From RFTU01 sp046094505 (GTDB lineage: Bacteria > Pseudomonadota > Gammaproteobacteria > Burkholderiales > Burkholderiaceae_C), in NCBI GenBank assembly GCA_046094505.1, contig JBJTHN010000006.1:1-8661 (forward strand): DNA of 8,661 nucleotides, in the 5' to 3' direction. The notes beneath the pieces were generated by a model. That model was given only the letters and a program-made list of their open reading frames with translations, ran no database searches and had not been told where the DNA came from. A program made the translations under genes and the position numbers. Positions 1 through 6,349 of the stretch are shown here, in pieces (position 1 is the first letter of the stretch; each line of letters begins with the position of its first letter).

Positions 1-510
1 CCAATGGGGCGGGCGGGGTTGGTTCAGCAGAAACTGCGCGCTGTAGCGGGCCGCATTGGCCACCAACACGGCCCTGCCCTCGATGACCTGGCTCTGCGGT
101 GAGGCCCAGGCCCCGATACGCGAATCCAGCGGTCGGCTGGCGAAGTAGGCATCCGATTCCGCTGCCGAGACCTTCTCGACGCGGCCTTCGATGCGCACCA
201 CGCGCTCCAGCTCAACCCAATGAAACTGCAGCGCCGCATACGGGTTGTGCGCCAGTTCGCGGCCCTTGCGGCTTTCGTAGTTGGTGTACCAGACGATGCC
301 CCGCTCGTCACAGCCCTTGATCAACACCACGCGCGTGGACGGTCGTCCATCGGCGCCCACGGTGGCCAGGGTCATGGCGTTGGGCTCGGGCAACTCGGCC
401 TTGAGGGCTTCTTGCAGCCAGCGCTCGAACTGTCCAAGGGGATGGGGATCCGAAGCCGCCTCGTCCAGAGCCGCCCGTTCATACGATTTGCGCAGGTCTT
501 CTAGGTTCAT
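1..510 (-). CDS. pdxH: Pyridoxamine/pyridoxine 5'-phosphate oxidase, C-terminus cut by window edge
   Basis: This is an FMN-dependent cytosolic oxidase that converts pyridoxine or pyridoxamine 5'-phosphate to pyridoxal 5'-phosphate, the last step of B6 synthesis and salvage. The frame is open from the ATG at 510 to base 1, giving 170 residues of a family usually near 210-220, so about 45 C-terminal residues lie outside. Visible family signatures are the N-terminal NLEDLRKSYER, the phosphate/FMN-binding STRVVLIKG (residues 58-66), YTNYESRKGREL (75-86), QFHWVELERVVRIEGRVEKVS (split across residues 95-115) and the SRPLDSRIGAWASPQS block (125-140). The visible end, RPPHW, is the start of the conserved RPxHWGG C-terminal motif. 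No strong Shine-Dalgarno precedes the ATG, but the start matches the family. The gene is divergent from the nucleotidyltransferase gene. The identification is secure. Confidence 0.95.
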   Translation of the reverse strand, partial: MNLEDLRKSYERAALDEAASDPHPLGQFERWLQEALKAELPEPNAMTLATVGADGRPSTRVVLIKGCDERGIVWYTNYESRKGRELAHNPYAALQFHWVELERVVRIEGRVEKVSAAESDAYFASRPLDSRIGAWASPQSQVIEGRAVLVANAARYSAQFLLNQPRPPHW

Positions 511-622
511 GTGGAGCAGGATACGGCAAGTGCCAAGGGGATGCCCTCCACCCTCACCGCAACCCCGGCGGTGCCGCGGCCGAAGCCAGCCCCCGCAGCG
601 CAAACGGGGTTTGTCCTGGGTA

Positions 623-641
623 CCCCGAAAGGGGGTTCGGG
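623..641. repeat. Nested inverted repeats in the pdxH/nucleotidyltransferase divergent gap
   Basis: The gap 511-713 contains no convincing gene. At its centre CCCGAA (624-629) and TTCGGG (636-641) form perfect 6-bp arms around AGGGGG. An overlapping, mutually exclusive pairing uses ACCCC (622-626) with GGGGT (632-636). GGGTTC also occurs twice in tandem (633-644), and CTTGC-GG-GCAAG lies at 664-675. The arrangement could be a bidirectional regulatory element or a member of a dispersed intergenic repeat family. The sequence alone does not decide, and no good -35/-10 pair could be assigned to either flanking gene. Confidence 0.4.
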
Positions 642-713
642 TTCCTCATTAAGTAGACCTCCGCTTGCGGGCAAGGCCGTCGCAGACGATTCTCAAGTGG
701 TGCGGATGCGCAC

Positions 714-1343
714 ATGAGAAGCTCCCCGAACATGAAATCCACCCAACCCACCCTGATCGTGCTGGGCGCCGGCCGCGGCAGTCGCTTTCATGGCGGTGGG
801 CACAAACTTGAGCGCTCCTTGGGCGGCAAGCCGGTGTTCGCACTCACCTTGGGCCAGGCCCTGGCCACCGGCCTGCCGGTAAAGGTGGTCACGACCGAGC
901 CTTTGCTGCACCTGGTCTTGCCGCTGGTGGCGCGGCGCGATGTCCTGGTCTTGCCCGATCCCCAAAGCGACCCGCGCTTGGGCATGGGCTATTCGATTGC
1001 CACCGGCGTGCGGGCCTCTATGGATGCCGCCGGCTGGTTGCTGCTGCCGGCGGACATGCCCCTGGTGGGTACGGCCACCATCTTGCGCGTGGCGCAAGAC
1101 TTGCCCCGCCACACCGTGGTCTACCCCATCCACCAAGGGCGGCGCGGGCATCCGGTGGGCTTCTCGGTGGAACTGGCCTCCGAACTGATGCGCTTGACCG
1201 GGGATGAAGGCGCGCGCCGTTTGGTGGCCCGCTACCCGGGGCATGCCCTGGACGTTGACGATGCCGGCGTGTTGGACGACCTGGACACCGAAGACGACTT
1301 CCGACGCCTGCAGGAGCGCGTGCTGGACCCGCGCGCCGCATGA
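714..1343 (+). CDS. MocA/MobA-like nucleotidyltransferase family protein
   Basis: This is a Rossmann-like NTP-transferase (MobA-like, GT-A fold) of 209 residues from the ATG at 714. The in-frame ATG at 732 would give 203 residues and fits equally well, and neither start has a strong ribosome site. Signature elements appear in order: LGAGRGSRF (18-26) with a lysine at 31, forming the nucleotide-binding loop; LGMGYSI (89-95), like the GMGxS of MocA; LLLPADMPLV (109-118), with the metal-binding Asp113; RGHPVGFS (144-151), typical of molybdenum-cofactor cytidylyltransferases; and the C-terminal DDLDTEDDF (188-196). The glycine loop has two more residues between Arg and Lys than the usual RFGGxK. 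Family members attach CMP or GMP to molybdopterin, but no molybdoenzyme gene is nearby, so the substrate is undetermined. MocA is the closest functional guess. Confidence 0.82.
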   Translation: MRSSPNMKSTQPTLIVLGAGRGSRFHGGGHKLERSLGGKPVFALTLGQALATGLPVKVVTTEPLLHLVLPLVARRDVLVLPDPQSDPRLGMGYSIATGVRASMDAAGWLLLPADMPLVGTATILRVAQDLPRHTVVYPIHQGRRGHPVGFSVELASELMRLTGDEGARRLVARYPGHALDVDDAGVLDDLDTEDDFRRLQERVLDPRAA

Positions 1344-1359
1344 GCTTGCTCCGGGGGTG

Positions 1360-1388
1360 GTGACGATGTAACCAAGTTACATCATAAT
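1360..1388 (+). promoter_or_regulatory. Predicted sigma-70 promoter of edd-eda
   Basis: GTGACG at 1360-1365 matches four of six bases of TTGACA, and CATAAT at 1383-1388 matches five of six bases of TATAAT. They are separated by exactly 17 bp. Transcription would start near 1395, leaving a leader of about 40 nt before edd. The A+T-rich composition stands out from the surrounding GC-rich DNA. The assignment rests on consensus matching only. Confidence 0.6.
1365..1383. promoter_or_regulatory. Probable HexR-type operator palindrome
   Basis: GATGTAAC (1365-1372) and GTTACATC (1376-1383) are perfect 8-bp inverted arms separated by CAA. The palindrome fills the spacer of the predicted edd promoter, so a bound protein would block RNA polymerase. 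A further half-site, GTTACAT, lies at 1399-1405, just past the predicted transcription start. The core TGTAAC-CAA-GTTACA resembles the TGTA...TACA palindrome known for HexR, the RpiR-family repressor of Entner-Doudoroff genes whose effector is KDPG. That the regulator is HexR is inferred from the site and its target. No regulator gene lies in the window. Confidence 0.6.
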
Positions 1389-1436
1389 CGGACTATTAGT
1401 TACATTCATCGGGTTCACAGCCCGACCCCGAGGTCC

Positions 1437-3302
1437 ATGAGCGCTGCACATCCACCCCAGTCCAACGCCGATCTCCACCCCACCCTCAAGGCCGTCACCG
1501 ACCGCATCGCGCAGCGCAGCGCTGCGTCTCGCCGGGCCTACCTTGAACTGTGTGACCGCATGGCCTTACGGCCGCGTGGCGCCGACCGCATGGGTTGCGC
1601 CAACGTGGCGCATGCCTTCGCGGTCTTGCCCGGCTCCGACAAGTTTCGCGTGGTGGCGCAAAAGGCGCCCAACCTGGCGGTCGTCACCGCCTACAACGAC
1701 ATGCTGTCGGCACACCAGCCCTATGAAGGCTATCCGCAAGCCCTGAGGGAATCGGCGCGAGCACTGGGCGCCACCCTGCAGGTTGCCGGTGGGGTGCCGG
1801 CCATGTGCGACGGTGTCACCCAGGGCGAGCCGGGGATGGAGCTCAGCCTGTTTTCTCGAGACACCATCGCCCGTGCGGCCGCCGTGGCCCTGAGCCACGA
1901 TGTCTTCGACGGCATGCTGTTGCTGGGCGTGTGCGACAAGATCGTCCCGGGCCTGCTCATTGGCGCCTTGCACTTCGGCCACCTGCCGGCGGTGTTCGTA
2001 CCGGCAGGTCCCATGAGCTCGGGCCTGAGCAACCAAGACAAGGCCCGCGTGCGCGAGCAGGCTGCACAGGGTCTGGTGGGCCGTGATGAATTGCTCAAGG
2101 CCGAGTCGGCCGCCTACCATGGCCCGGGCACCTGTACCTTCTACGGAACGGCCAACAGCAACCAGATGCTGCTGGAGGCCATGGGGCTGCACGTGCCGGG
2201 TTCGGCTTTTGTGCATCCGCACGACGGCCTGCGCGCCGCCCTGACCGAGGCCGCCGTGGGCACCGTGTTGCAGGCCCGCGCCGGCCAGCCCGGTCATGCG
2301 CCCATTGGCCGCGTGGTGGACGAGCGCAGCATCGTCAACGCGATGGTGGCCCTCATGGCCACCGGCGGCTCCACCAACCACCTGATCCACTGGGTGGCCG
2401 TGGCCCGTGCTGCCGGCATCCTCATTGACTGGAGCGACTTCGAAGACCTCTCCAGCGTGGTGCCGCTGTTGGCGCGCGTCTACCCCAACGGCGCTGCGGA
2501 TGTGAACCAGTTTCAGGCCTGTGGTGGGCCTGCGTATGTGATCCGCGAGTTGCTGCACGCCGGCCTGATGCATGGCGATGTGCTGACCGTGGCCCCGCAG
2601 GGATTGAAGGCCTACACCCAGCAGCCGGTCCTGCAGGGCACGGCCCTGGCTTGGCAGGACCTGCCGGCGGCCGCCGGCAAGCCCAGCCCCGACCCCACGG
2701 TGCTGCGTCCGGTGGGCGAGCCCTTTGCACCGAGTGGCGGCGTGAAGCTGCTCCAAGGGCGGCTGGGTCGGTCTGTCATCAAGGTCTCGGCAGTCCCCGA
2801 GGACCGCCATGTGATCGAAGCGCCGGCCATCGTCTTCGACAGCCAGGAGGCGCTGCAGCAGGCCTTCAAGGCCGGTGGCTTGGAGCGGGACTTCGTGGCT
2901 GTTGTGCGCTTCCAAGGCCCTCGGGCCAATGGCATGCCCGAACTGCACAAGCTCACGCCGCCCCTGGCCGTCTTGCAGGGCAAAGGCTACCGCGTGGCCC
3001 TGGTGACCGATGGCCGCATGAGTGGGGCCTCCGGCAAGGTGCCGGCAGCCATTCATGTGTGCCCCGAGGCCGCTGGCGGCGGCCCCTTGGCCAAGGTGCG
3101 CACGGGCGACCTGATCCGCCTGGATGCTGGCGCGGGCACCCTGGACGTGATCGTGGATGACGCGACCTGGCAATCGCGCCAAGCCGATGAACCCTCGTCC
3201 GACTTTCACCACGCCCATGGCCGTGGCATGGGCCGCGAGCTGTTCGCCGGCCTGCGGCACTTGGTGCGCTCGGCCGAGGAGGGCGCGGTCACCGGGTGGT
3301 GA
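1437..3302 (+). CDS. edd: Phosphogluconate dehydratase (Entner-Doudoroff)
   Basis: The enzyme dehydrates 6-phospho-D-gluconate to 2-keto-3-deoxy-6-phosphogluconate (KDPG) in the cytosol. It has 621 residues against about 603 in E. coli, and the difference is mostly a 12-residue N-terminal extension. It belongs to the IlvD/Edd family of Fe-S dehydratases. Hallmarks are VTAYNDMLSAHQPYEGYP (83-100), GVPAMCDGVTQGEPGMELS (119-137), LGVCDKIVPG (163-172) and PGTCTFYGTANSNQ (230-243). Cys166 and Cys233 fall at the positions of the cluster ligands C154 and C221 of the E. coli enzyme, with a constant offset of 12. The C-terminal swivel domain shows NGMPELHKL and VTDGRMSGASGKVP. GAGG at 1430-1433 lies only 3 nt before the ATG, which is unusually close, but the next Met is too far inside. 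The gene is the first of the edd-eda pair. Confidence 0.97.
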   Translation: MSAAHPPQSNADLHPTLKAVTDRIAQRSAASRRAYLELCDRMALRPRGADRMGCANVAHAFAVLPGSDKFRVVAQKAPNLAVVTAYNDMLSAHQPYEGYPQALRESARALGATLQVAGGVPAMCDGVTQGEPGMELSLFSRDTIARAAAVALSHDVFDGMLLLGVCDKIVPGLLIGALHFGHLPAVFVPAGPMSSGLSNQDKARVREQAAQGLVGRDELLKAESAAYHGPGTCTFYGTANSNQMLLEAMGLHVPGSAFVHPHDGLRAALTEAAVGTVLQARAGQPGHAPIGRVVDERSIVNAMVALMATGGSTNHLIHWVAVARAAGILIDWSDFEDLSSVVPLLARVYPNGAADVNQFQACGGPAYVIRELLHAGLMHGDVLTVAPQGLKAYTQQPVLQGTALAWQDLPAAAGKPSPDPTVLRPVGEPFAPSGGVKLLQGRLGRSVIKVSAVPEDRHVIEAPAIVFDSQEALQQAFKAGGLERDFVAVVRFQGPRANGMPELHKLTPPLAVLQGKGYRVALVTDGRMSGASGKVPAAIHVCPEAAGGGPLAKVRTGDLIRLDAGAGTLDVIVDDATWQSRQADEPSSDFHHAHGRGMGRELFAGLRHLVRSAEEGAVTGW

Positions 3303-3331
3303 GGGGCAACAGCCGCCACACCCCAGGCCCG

Positions 3332-3349
3332 GCGATCGCTTTCGATCGC
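3332..3349. repeat. Perfect inverted repeat between edd and eda
   Basis: GCGATCG (3332-3338) and CGATCGC (3343-3349) are perfect 7-bp arms around CTTT. The hairpin sits 30 nt after the edd stop and 60 nt before the preferred eda start. No U-tract follows, so it is not an intrinsic terminator. In mRNA it could act as a stability or processing element between the two cistrons. The function is inferred. Confidence 0.4.
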
Positions 3350-3409
3350 GCCAACACCGCTGAGTCCACCGAATCCTCTGAACCCACCGAACCCCCCACA
3401 ACGACCCTC

Positions 3410-4060
3410 ATGCCCGTGAACACCGCCCAACCCCTGAACACACTCGACCTGGCCTCCTGCGGCCCAGTCATTCCGGTGATCGTCATCCATCAGTTGGCCC
3501 ATGCCGTGCCCATGGCACGGGCCCTGGTGGCCGGTGGCGTTCGGGTGTTGGAAGTCACGCTGCGCACGCCGGTGGCGCTGGCTGCGATGCGGGCCATCAG
3601 CGCCGAAGTGCCCGAGGCCATCGTAGGGGCCGGTACGCTGCGCACCGCCGCCGATGTGGAGCTGGCCCGCTCGGCGGGTTGCCGCTTCGGCGTGAGCCCT
3701 GGCTACACCACCGAGTTGGGTCGTGCGTGTCGTGCGCTGGAGCTGCCGCTGTTGCCGGGGGTGGCCACGGCCAGCGAGGTCATGGCCGCGTGCGACGAGG
3801 GTCTGCGCTTCCTGAAGTTTTTCCCGGCCACCGCCGCCGGCGGTGTGCCCATGCTCAAGGCCCTGGCCGGGCCCTTTCCCGATGTCGCCTTCTGCCCCAC
3901 CGGCGGCATCACGCCGCACAACGCCGCCGAGTTCCTGGCCTTGCCGCAGGTGAAGGTGGTGGGTGGGTCGTGGCTGACGCCGGCCGACCGTATGGAGGCC
4001 GGCGATTGGACCGGCATCACAGAGTTGGCGCGGGCGGCTTCAGCCCTGCGGCGTGCCTGA
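3410..4060 (+). CDS. eda: KDPG aldolase (2-keto-3-deoxy-6-phosphogluconate aldolase)
   Basis: This class I aldolase splits KDPG into pyruvate and D-glyceraldehyde 3-phosphate, completing the pathway begun by Edd. From the ATG at 3410 it has 216 residues, close to the 213 of E. coli Eda. It is a TIM barrel with GVRVLEVTLRT (43-53; Glu48 and Arg52 correspond to the catalytic E45 and R49), IVGAGT (71-76), GVSPG (94-98), the Schiff-base loop RFLKFFPA (133-140; Lys136 corresponds to K133), FCPTGGI (161-167) and VGGSWL (184-189). The start is not fully settled. The frame stays open back to GTG codons at 3296/3299 that overlap the edd stop as GTGA, which would add a 38-residue Ser/Thr/Pro/Glu-rich tail. 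The ATG lacks a good ribosome site but matches the family. The 3' end overlaps the opposing MBL gene. Confidence 0.95.
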   Translation: MPVNTAQPLNTLDLASCGPVIPVIVIHQLAHAVPMARALVAGGVRVLEVTLRTPVALAAMRAISAEVPEAIVGAGTLRTAADVELARSAGCRFGVSPGYTTELGRACRALELPLLPGVATASEVMAACDEGLRFLKFFPATAAGGVPMLKALAGPFPDVAFCPTGGITPHNAAEFLALPQVKVVGGSWLTPADRMEAGDWTGITELARAASALRRA

Positions 4061-5029
4061 GGACTGCTTGTCCATCCAAATGGCCAGGCCCTGCGCATTG
4101 AGCTCCACATCCAGGGCCAGCCAGTCATCGGCGGTGCCGTCCTGTATCCAGGCGGGGTTCACGCCGTGTCGTTGCAGGTCTTGCAGCAGGCAGTCCCGCA
4201 GCGCACGCTTGTAGGCGGCGTGCCGCTGCCCCGCGGGCAGCGCCGCGTGCGCGTGCCCAATGGCCACCATCTCGTCGATCAGGCGCAGAAGCCGCCTGGC
4301 GTGCACGCGGGGCTGTTCAACCCGGCTGTAGTGGGTGAGGTACATGCACTGCGGGTCTGACTCAATCAGCCGGCCGATGGACCGCTTGAGCGCTTCGGGC
4401 TCAAACTGAACCGGCGTGGTCGTGGGCATCACCCACGCACCGGCATCGGTGTCGAATACCCGGTAGCTCAGCCCAAAGGTGTCGCCTGTGAACCAGCCGC
4501 GGGTGCTGGCATCCCACAGGCAATGATGGTGGCGTGCATGCCCGGGGGTGTCGATGAAGCGCAGCTGCCGGCCATGCCAGTCCAAGGTCATGCCGTCATG
4601 CGTGGACTGCACGCGCTCAGCCGGCACGGACAGCAGCCGGCCGTATGAGCGCTCCATTACTTCAGCACCGTAGACGGCCGTGGCGCCCATGTACAGCGCC
4701 GTGGGGTCGATCATGTGGCGCGCACCGCGCTCGTGCACCAAGGCGCTGGCGTGCGGCAGCTCCGACATCAGCAGGCCCACGCCCCCGGCGTGGTCCAGGT
4801 GCACATGCGTGGGGATCACGTAGTCCACCGCATCCCGTTGCAGGCCCAGGGCCTGTAGGGCCTGCAGCAGTCGGGGAACGCTGTGGTTGGTGCCCGTGTC
4901 CACAAAAGCCGCACGGCCCTGCTGCACCATCAGGTACGCCGCGTCGAACTGCGGGCGGTGAAAGCCCGTGTCGATGGCGTAGACGCCACCGCCCAGGTCT
5001 TCTACGAATGATGGAAGCTGAGCGTCCAT
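4040..5029 (-). CDS. Metallo-beta-lactamase-fold hydrolase, function unknown
   Basis: This is a 329-residue cytosolic protein from the ATG at 5029. A longer frame to 5092 would run back into the upstream gene and is not preferred. The MBL fold is clear: LGGGVYAIDTG at the start (12-22), AFVDTGTN (41-48), the zinc motif THVHLDH (74-80, with H75, H77, D79 and H80), TPGHARHHH (161-169, third-motif His164), WFTGDTFG (179-186, bridging Asp183) and LTHYS (231-235, final His233). A helical C-terminal region of about 95 residues follows. No signal peptide is visible. Glyoxalase-II-like or other thioester/phosphoester hydrolysis is possible, but the substrate cannot be read from the sequence. The gene starts 13 nt after the TPR gene ends, so the two are probably co-transcribed. 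Its last 21 bp overlap the end of eda. Confidence 0.85.
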   Translation of the reverse strand: MDAQLPSFVEDLGGGVYAIDTGFHRPQFDAAYLMVQQGRAAFVDTGTNHSVPRLLQALQALGLQRDAVDYVIPTHVHLDHAGGVGLLMSELPHASALVHERGARHMIDPTALYMGATAVYGAEVMERSYGRLLSVPAERVQSTHDGMTLDWHGRQLRFIDTPGHARHHHCLWDASTRGWFTGDTFGLSYRVFDTDAGAWVMPTTTPVQFEPEALKRSIGRLIESDPQCMYLTHYSRVEQPRVHARRLLRLIDEMVAIGHAHAALPAGQRHAAYKRALRDCLLQDLQRHGVNPAWIQDGTADDWLALDVELNAQGLAIWMDKQSSGTPQG

Positions 5030-5042
5030 GCGGGGGCAGGGC

Positions 5043-6260
5043 TCAACCTGCTCCACCAATCTGCAGCCACAGGCGTGCGACTTCAGCCGCACCTTCCTTG
5101 CCGCTCACGCCCTTGAGCGTGGCATTGGCCTTGGCCTTGTTGCCACTCTTGAGTTGGGCCAGGCCCAGGCGCAGGCGGGCATCGTCAGGCCGCTTGAGCC
5201 CACCCATGGCAATGGCCTTTTCCAACAGAGGGATGCCGGCGTCCAGCTTGTTCAAGCCGATCAGCCCGACGGCGATCTTGGCCAGCTGGTTGCCATCTTT
5301 GGCGGCTTGCGCTTCGTCCAGCCCAGCCATCAGGCTCTTGCCACCCTCGGCGATCTTCTTGTCAGCCAACTCCATCAGGCGCTTGTGGCGGTCGGCCTCG
5401 GCACCCACGCCCAAGACCTTGGCGGCATAGCCACGGTCCATGATGGCCTTGGCCTCAGCGGGTTGGTCGGCCTGCAGGGCCAATTGGGCCATTTCAAAAT
5501 ACTCGTCGGCCTTGTTGATCAGGCCCTGCGTCATCCGCAGCCGCATCACGTCCAGCGTGAAACGCTCTGAAAAGCCCGGCTTGCGCTGCAGGCGGCCCAG
5601 GTAGGCGTTGACGTAATCCTTCTTGGGGTAGAAGGTCACCAACTTTTCCAGTGTCGTGATGTTGCCCGCGTTGTTGCCCAGGCGCAGATAGGCATCGGCC
5701 AAACGCAGCAGGTCATCCTCTGCAGGCCTGCGGCCGGCCTCTTCGGCCGCCGCCACGGCAGCGGCGGTGTCCTTGGCGATGGCGTTGTAGTCACCGCTGG
5801 CGCCTTGGAGGTAGGCCTGCAACTGCTTGGTCGTGGCACTGCTGTACCCACCGGCTGTGGCCTTCTTCAGCCAATCGGCTGCAGCGGCATTGTTCTTGCC
5901 CTGGGCGTAGGCCGAGGCCAATTGCTCGGCAATCTGGTTTTGCTCGTTGCCGCTGACCCGGGGGTACACCGACTCCAATGCGGCAATGGCGGTGGCGTTG
6001 TCGCCGGCCCGCTGTGCCGCAGCGGCCTTCATGCGGTTGACCGTCAGGGACTCGGCGGGGGTCAAGCCCGTAACCGCCTCAGCCTCGCGCACCTTGGCCA
6101 GTGCCTCGCGGCCTTTGCCGGCCTTGAGCAGTTCGCTGGCCTGCTGAAGGGGGCGGCCCACTTCGGCCCGCACCGCATCGGCGTGAACGGGGCTGTGCAG
6201 CAGGGCCATCAGGGCAGATGCCAACATCAGGTGGCGCAGGGGGCGTGAAGTCTTGTGCAT
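5043..6260 (-). CDS. Exported TPR-like helical repeat protein linked to the TonB-Exb cluster
   Basis: The protein has 405 residues from the ATG at 6260. A TTG at 6272 is in frame but is a poorer start. The N-terminus is a classic signal peptide: basic residues (K3, R6, R9), a hydrophobic stretch (11-21) and a likely cleavage after HADA (residue 29), so the mature protein is probably periplasmic. The rest is almost wholly helical and alanine/leucine-rich. It has TPR-like units near 37-62 (LLKAGKGREALAKVREAE), 73-100, 109-137, 184-212 (LADAYLRLGNNAGNITTLEKL), 253-282, 328-352 and 362-382. Such repeats bind other proteins. The gene lies downstream of tonB-exbB-exbD-exbD across a hairpin, and TPR proteins accompany some known TonB systems, so a role as periplasmic partner is plausible but inferred. 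No enzyme motif was seen. Confidence 0.8.
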   Translation of the reverse strand: MHKTSRPLRHLMLASALMALLHSPVHADAVRAEVGRPLQQASELLKAGKGREALAKVREAEAVTGLTPAESLTVNRMKAAAAQRAGDNATAIAALESVYPRVSGNEQNQIAEQLASAYAQGKNNAAAADWLKKATAGGYSSATTKQLQAYLQGASGDYNAIAKDTAAAVAAAEEAGRRPAEDDLLRLADAYLRLGNNAGNITTLEKLVTFYPKKDYVNAYLGRLQRKPGFSERFTLDVMRLRMTQGLINKADEYFEMAQLALQADQPAEAKAIMDRGYAAKVLGVGAEADRHKRLMELADKKIAEGGKSLMAGLDEAQAAKDGNQLAKIAVGLIGLNKLDAGIPLLEKAIAMGGLKRPDDARLRLGLAQLKSGNKAKANATLKGVSGKEGAAEVARLWLQIGGAG

Positions 6261-6290
6261 GTGAACGCTCAAAGGTTGAACGGGTCAGAG

Positions 6291-6324
6291 AAAAAGCCGA
6301 CGATACACAGCATCATCGGCTTTT
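6291..6324 (-). terminator. Intrinsic terminator-like hairpin after exbD2
   Basis: On the minus strand AAAAGCCGA (6324-6316) pairs perfectly with TCGGCTTTT (6300-6292). A further GAT/ATC pairing closes the loop, and the hairpin is followed by a run of T (TTTTTCTC). It lies 26 nt after the exbD2 stop and 30 nt before the TPR start. On the plus strand the run is TTTTGG, so it is weaker in that direction. It probably ends most transcripts of the tonB-exb unit. Confidence 0.7.
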
Positions 6325-6349
6325 GGAGGGGAGGCGATGGAGCGGCCCG

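Noticed and set aside
554..751. A small minus-strand frame in the pdxH/nucleotidyltransferase gap
   Set aside because: It overlaps the start of the nucleotidyltransferase gene and spans the repeat-rich stretch. No ribosome site or recognisable family was seen. It probably reflects the intergenic repeat and not a gene.
3332..3349. The edd-eda inverted repeat as an intrinsic terminator
   Set aside because: No T-run follows on either strand, and termination here would separate two enzymes of one pathway.
1566..3401. A 611-codon open frame on the minus strand opposite edd
   Set aside because: It is the antisense of a fully conserved edd. The predicted protein is His/Gly/Arg-rich with no family motifs, as expected from GC-rich shadow frames.
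3206..3919. A 237-codon minus-strand frame opposite the edd end and eda
   Set aside because: It is antisense to two conserved enzymes, and its composition is typical of a shadow frame.
4645..5430. A 261-codon plus-strand frame opposite the MBL and TPR genes
   Set aside because: Its product is Arg/Pro/Ser-rich without motifs, and it crosses the boundary of two well-supported genes on the other strand.
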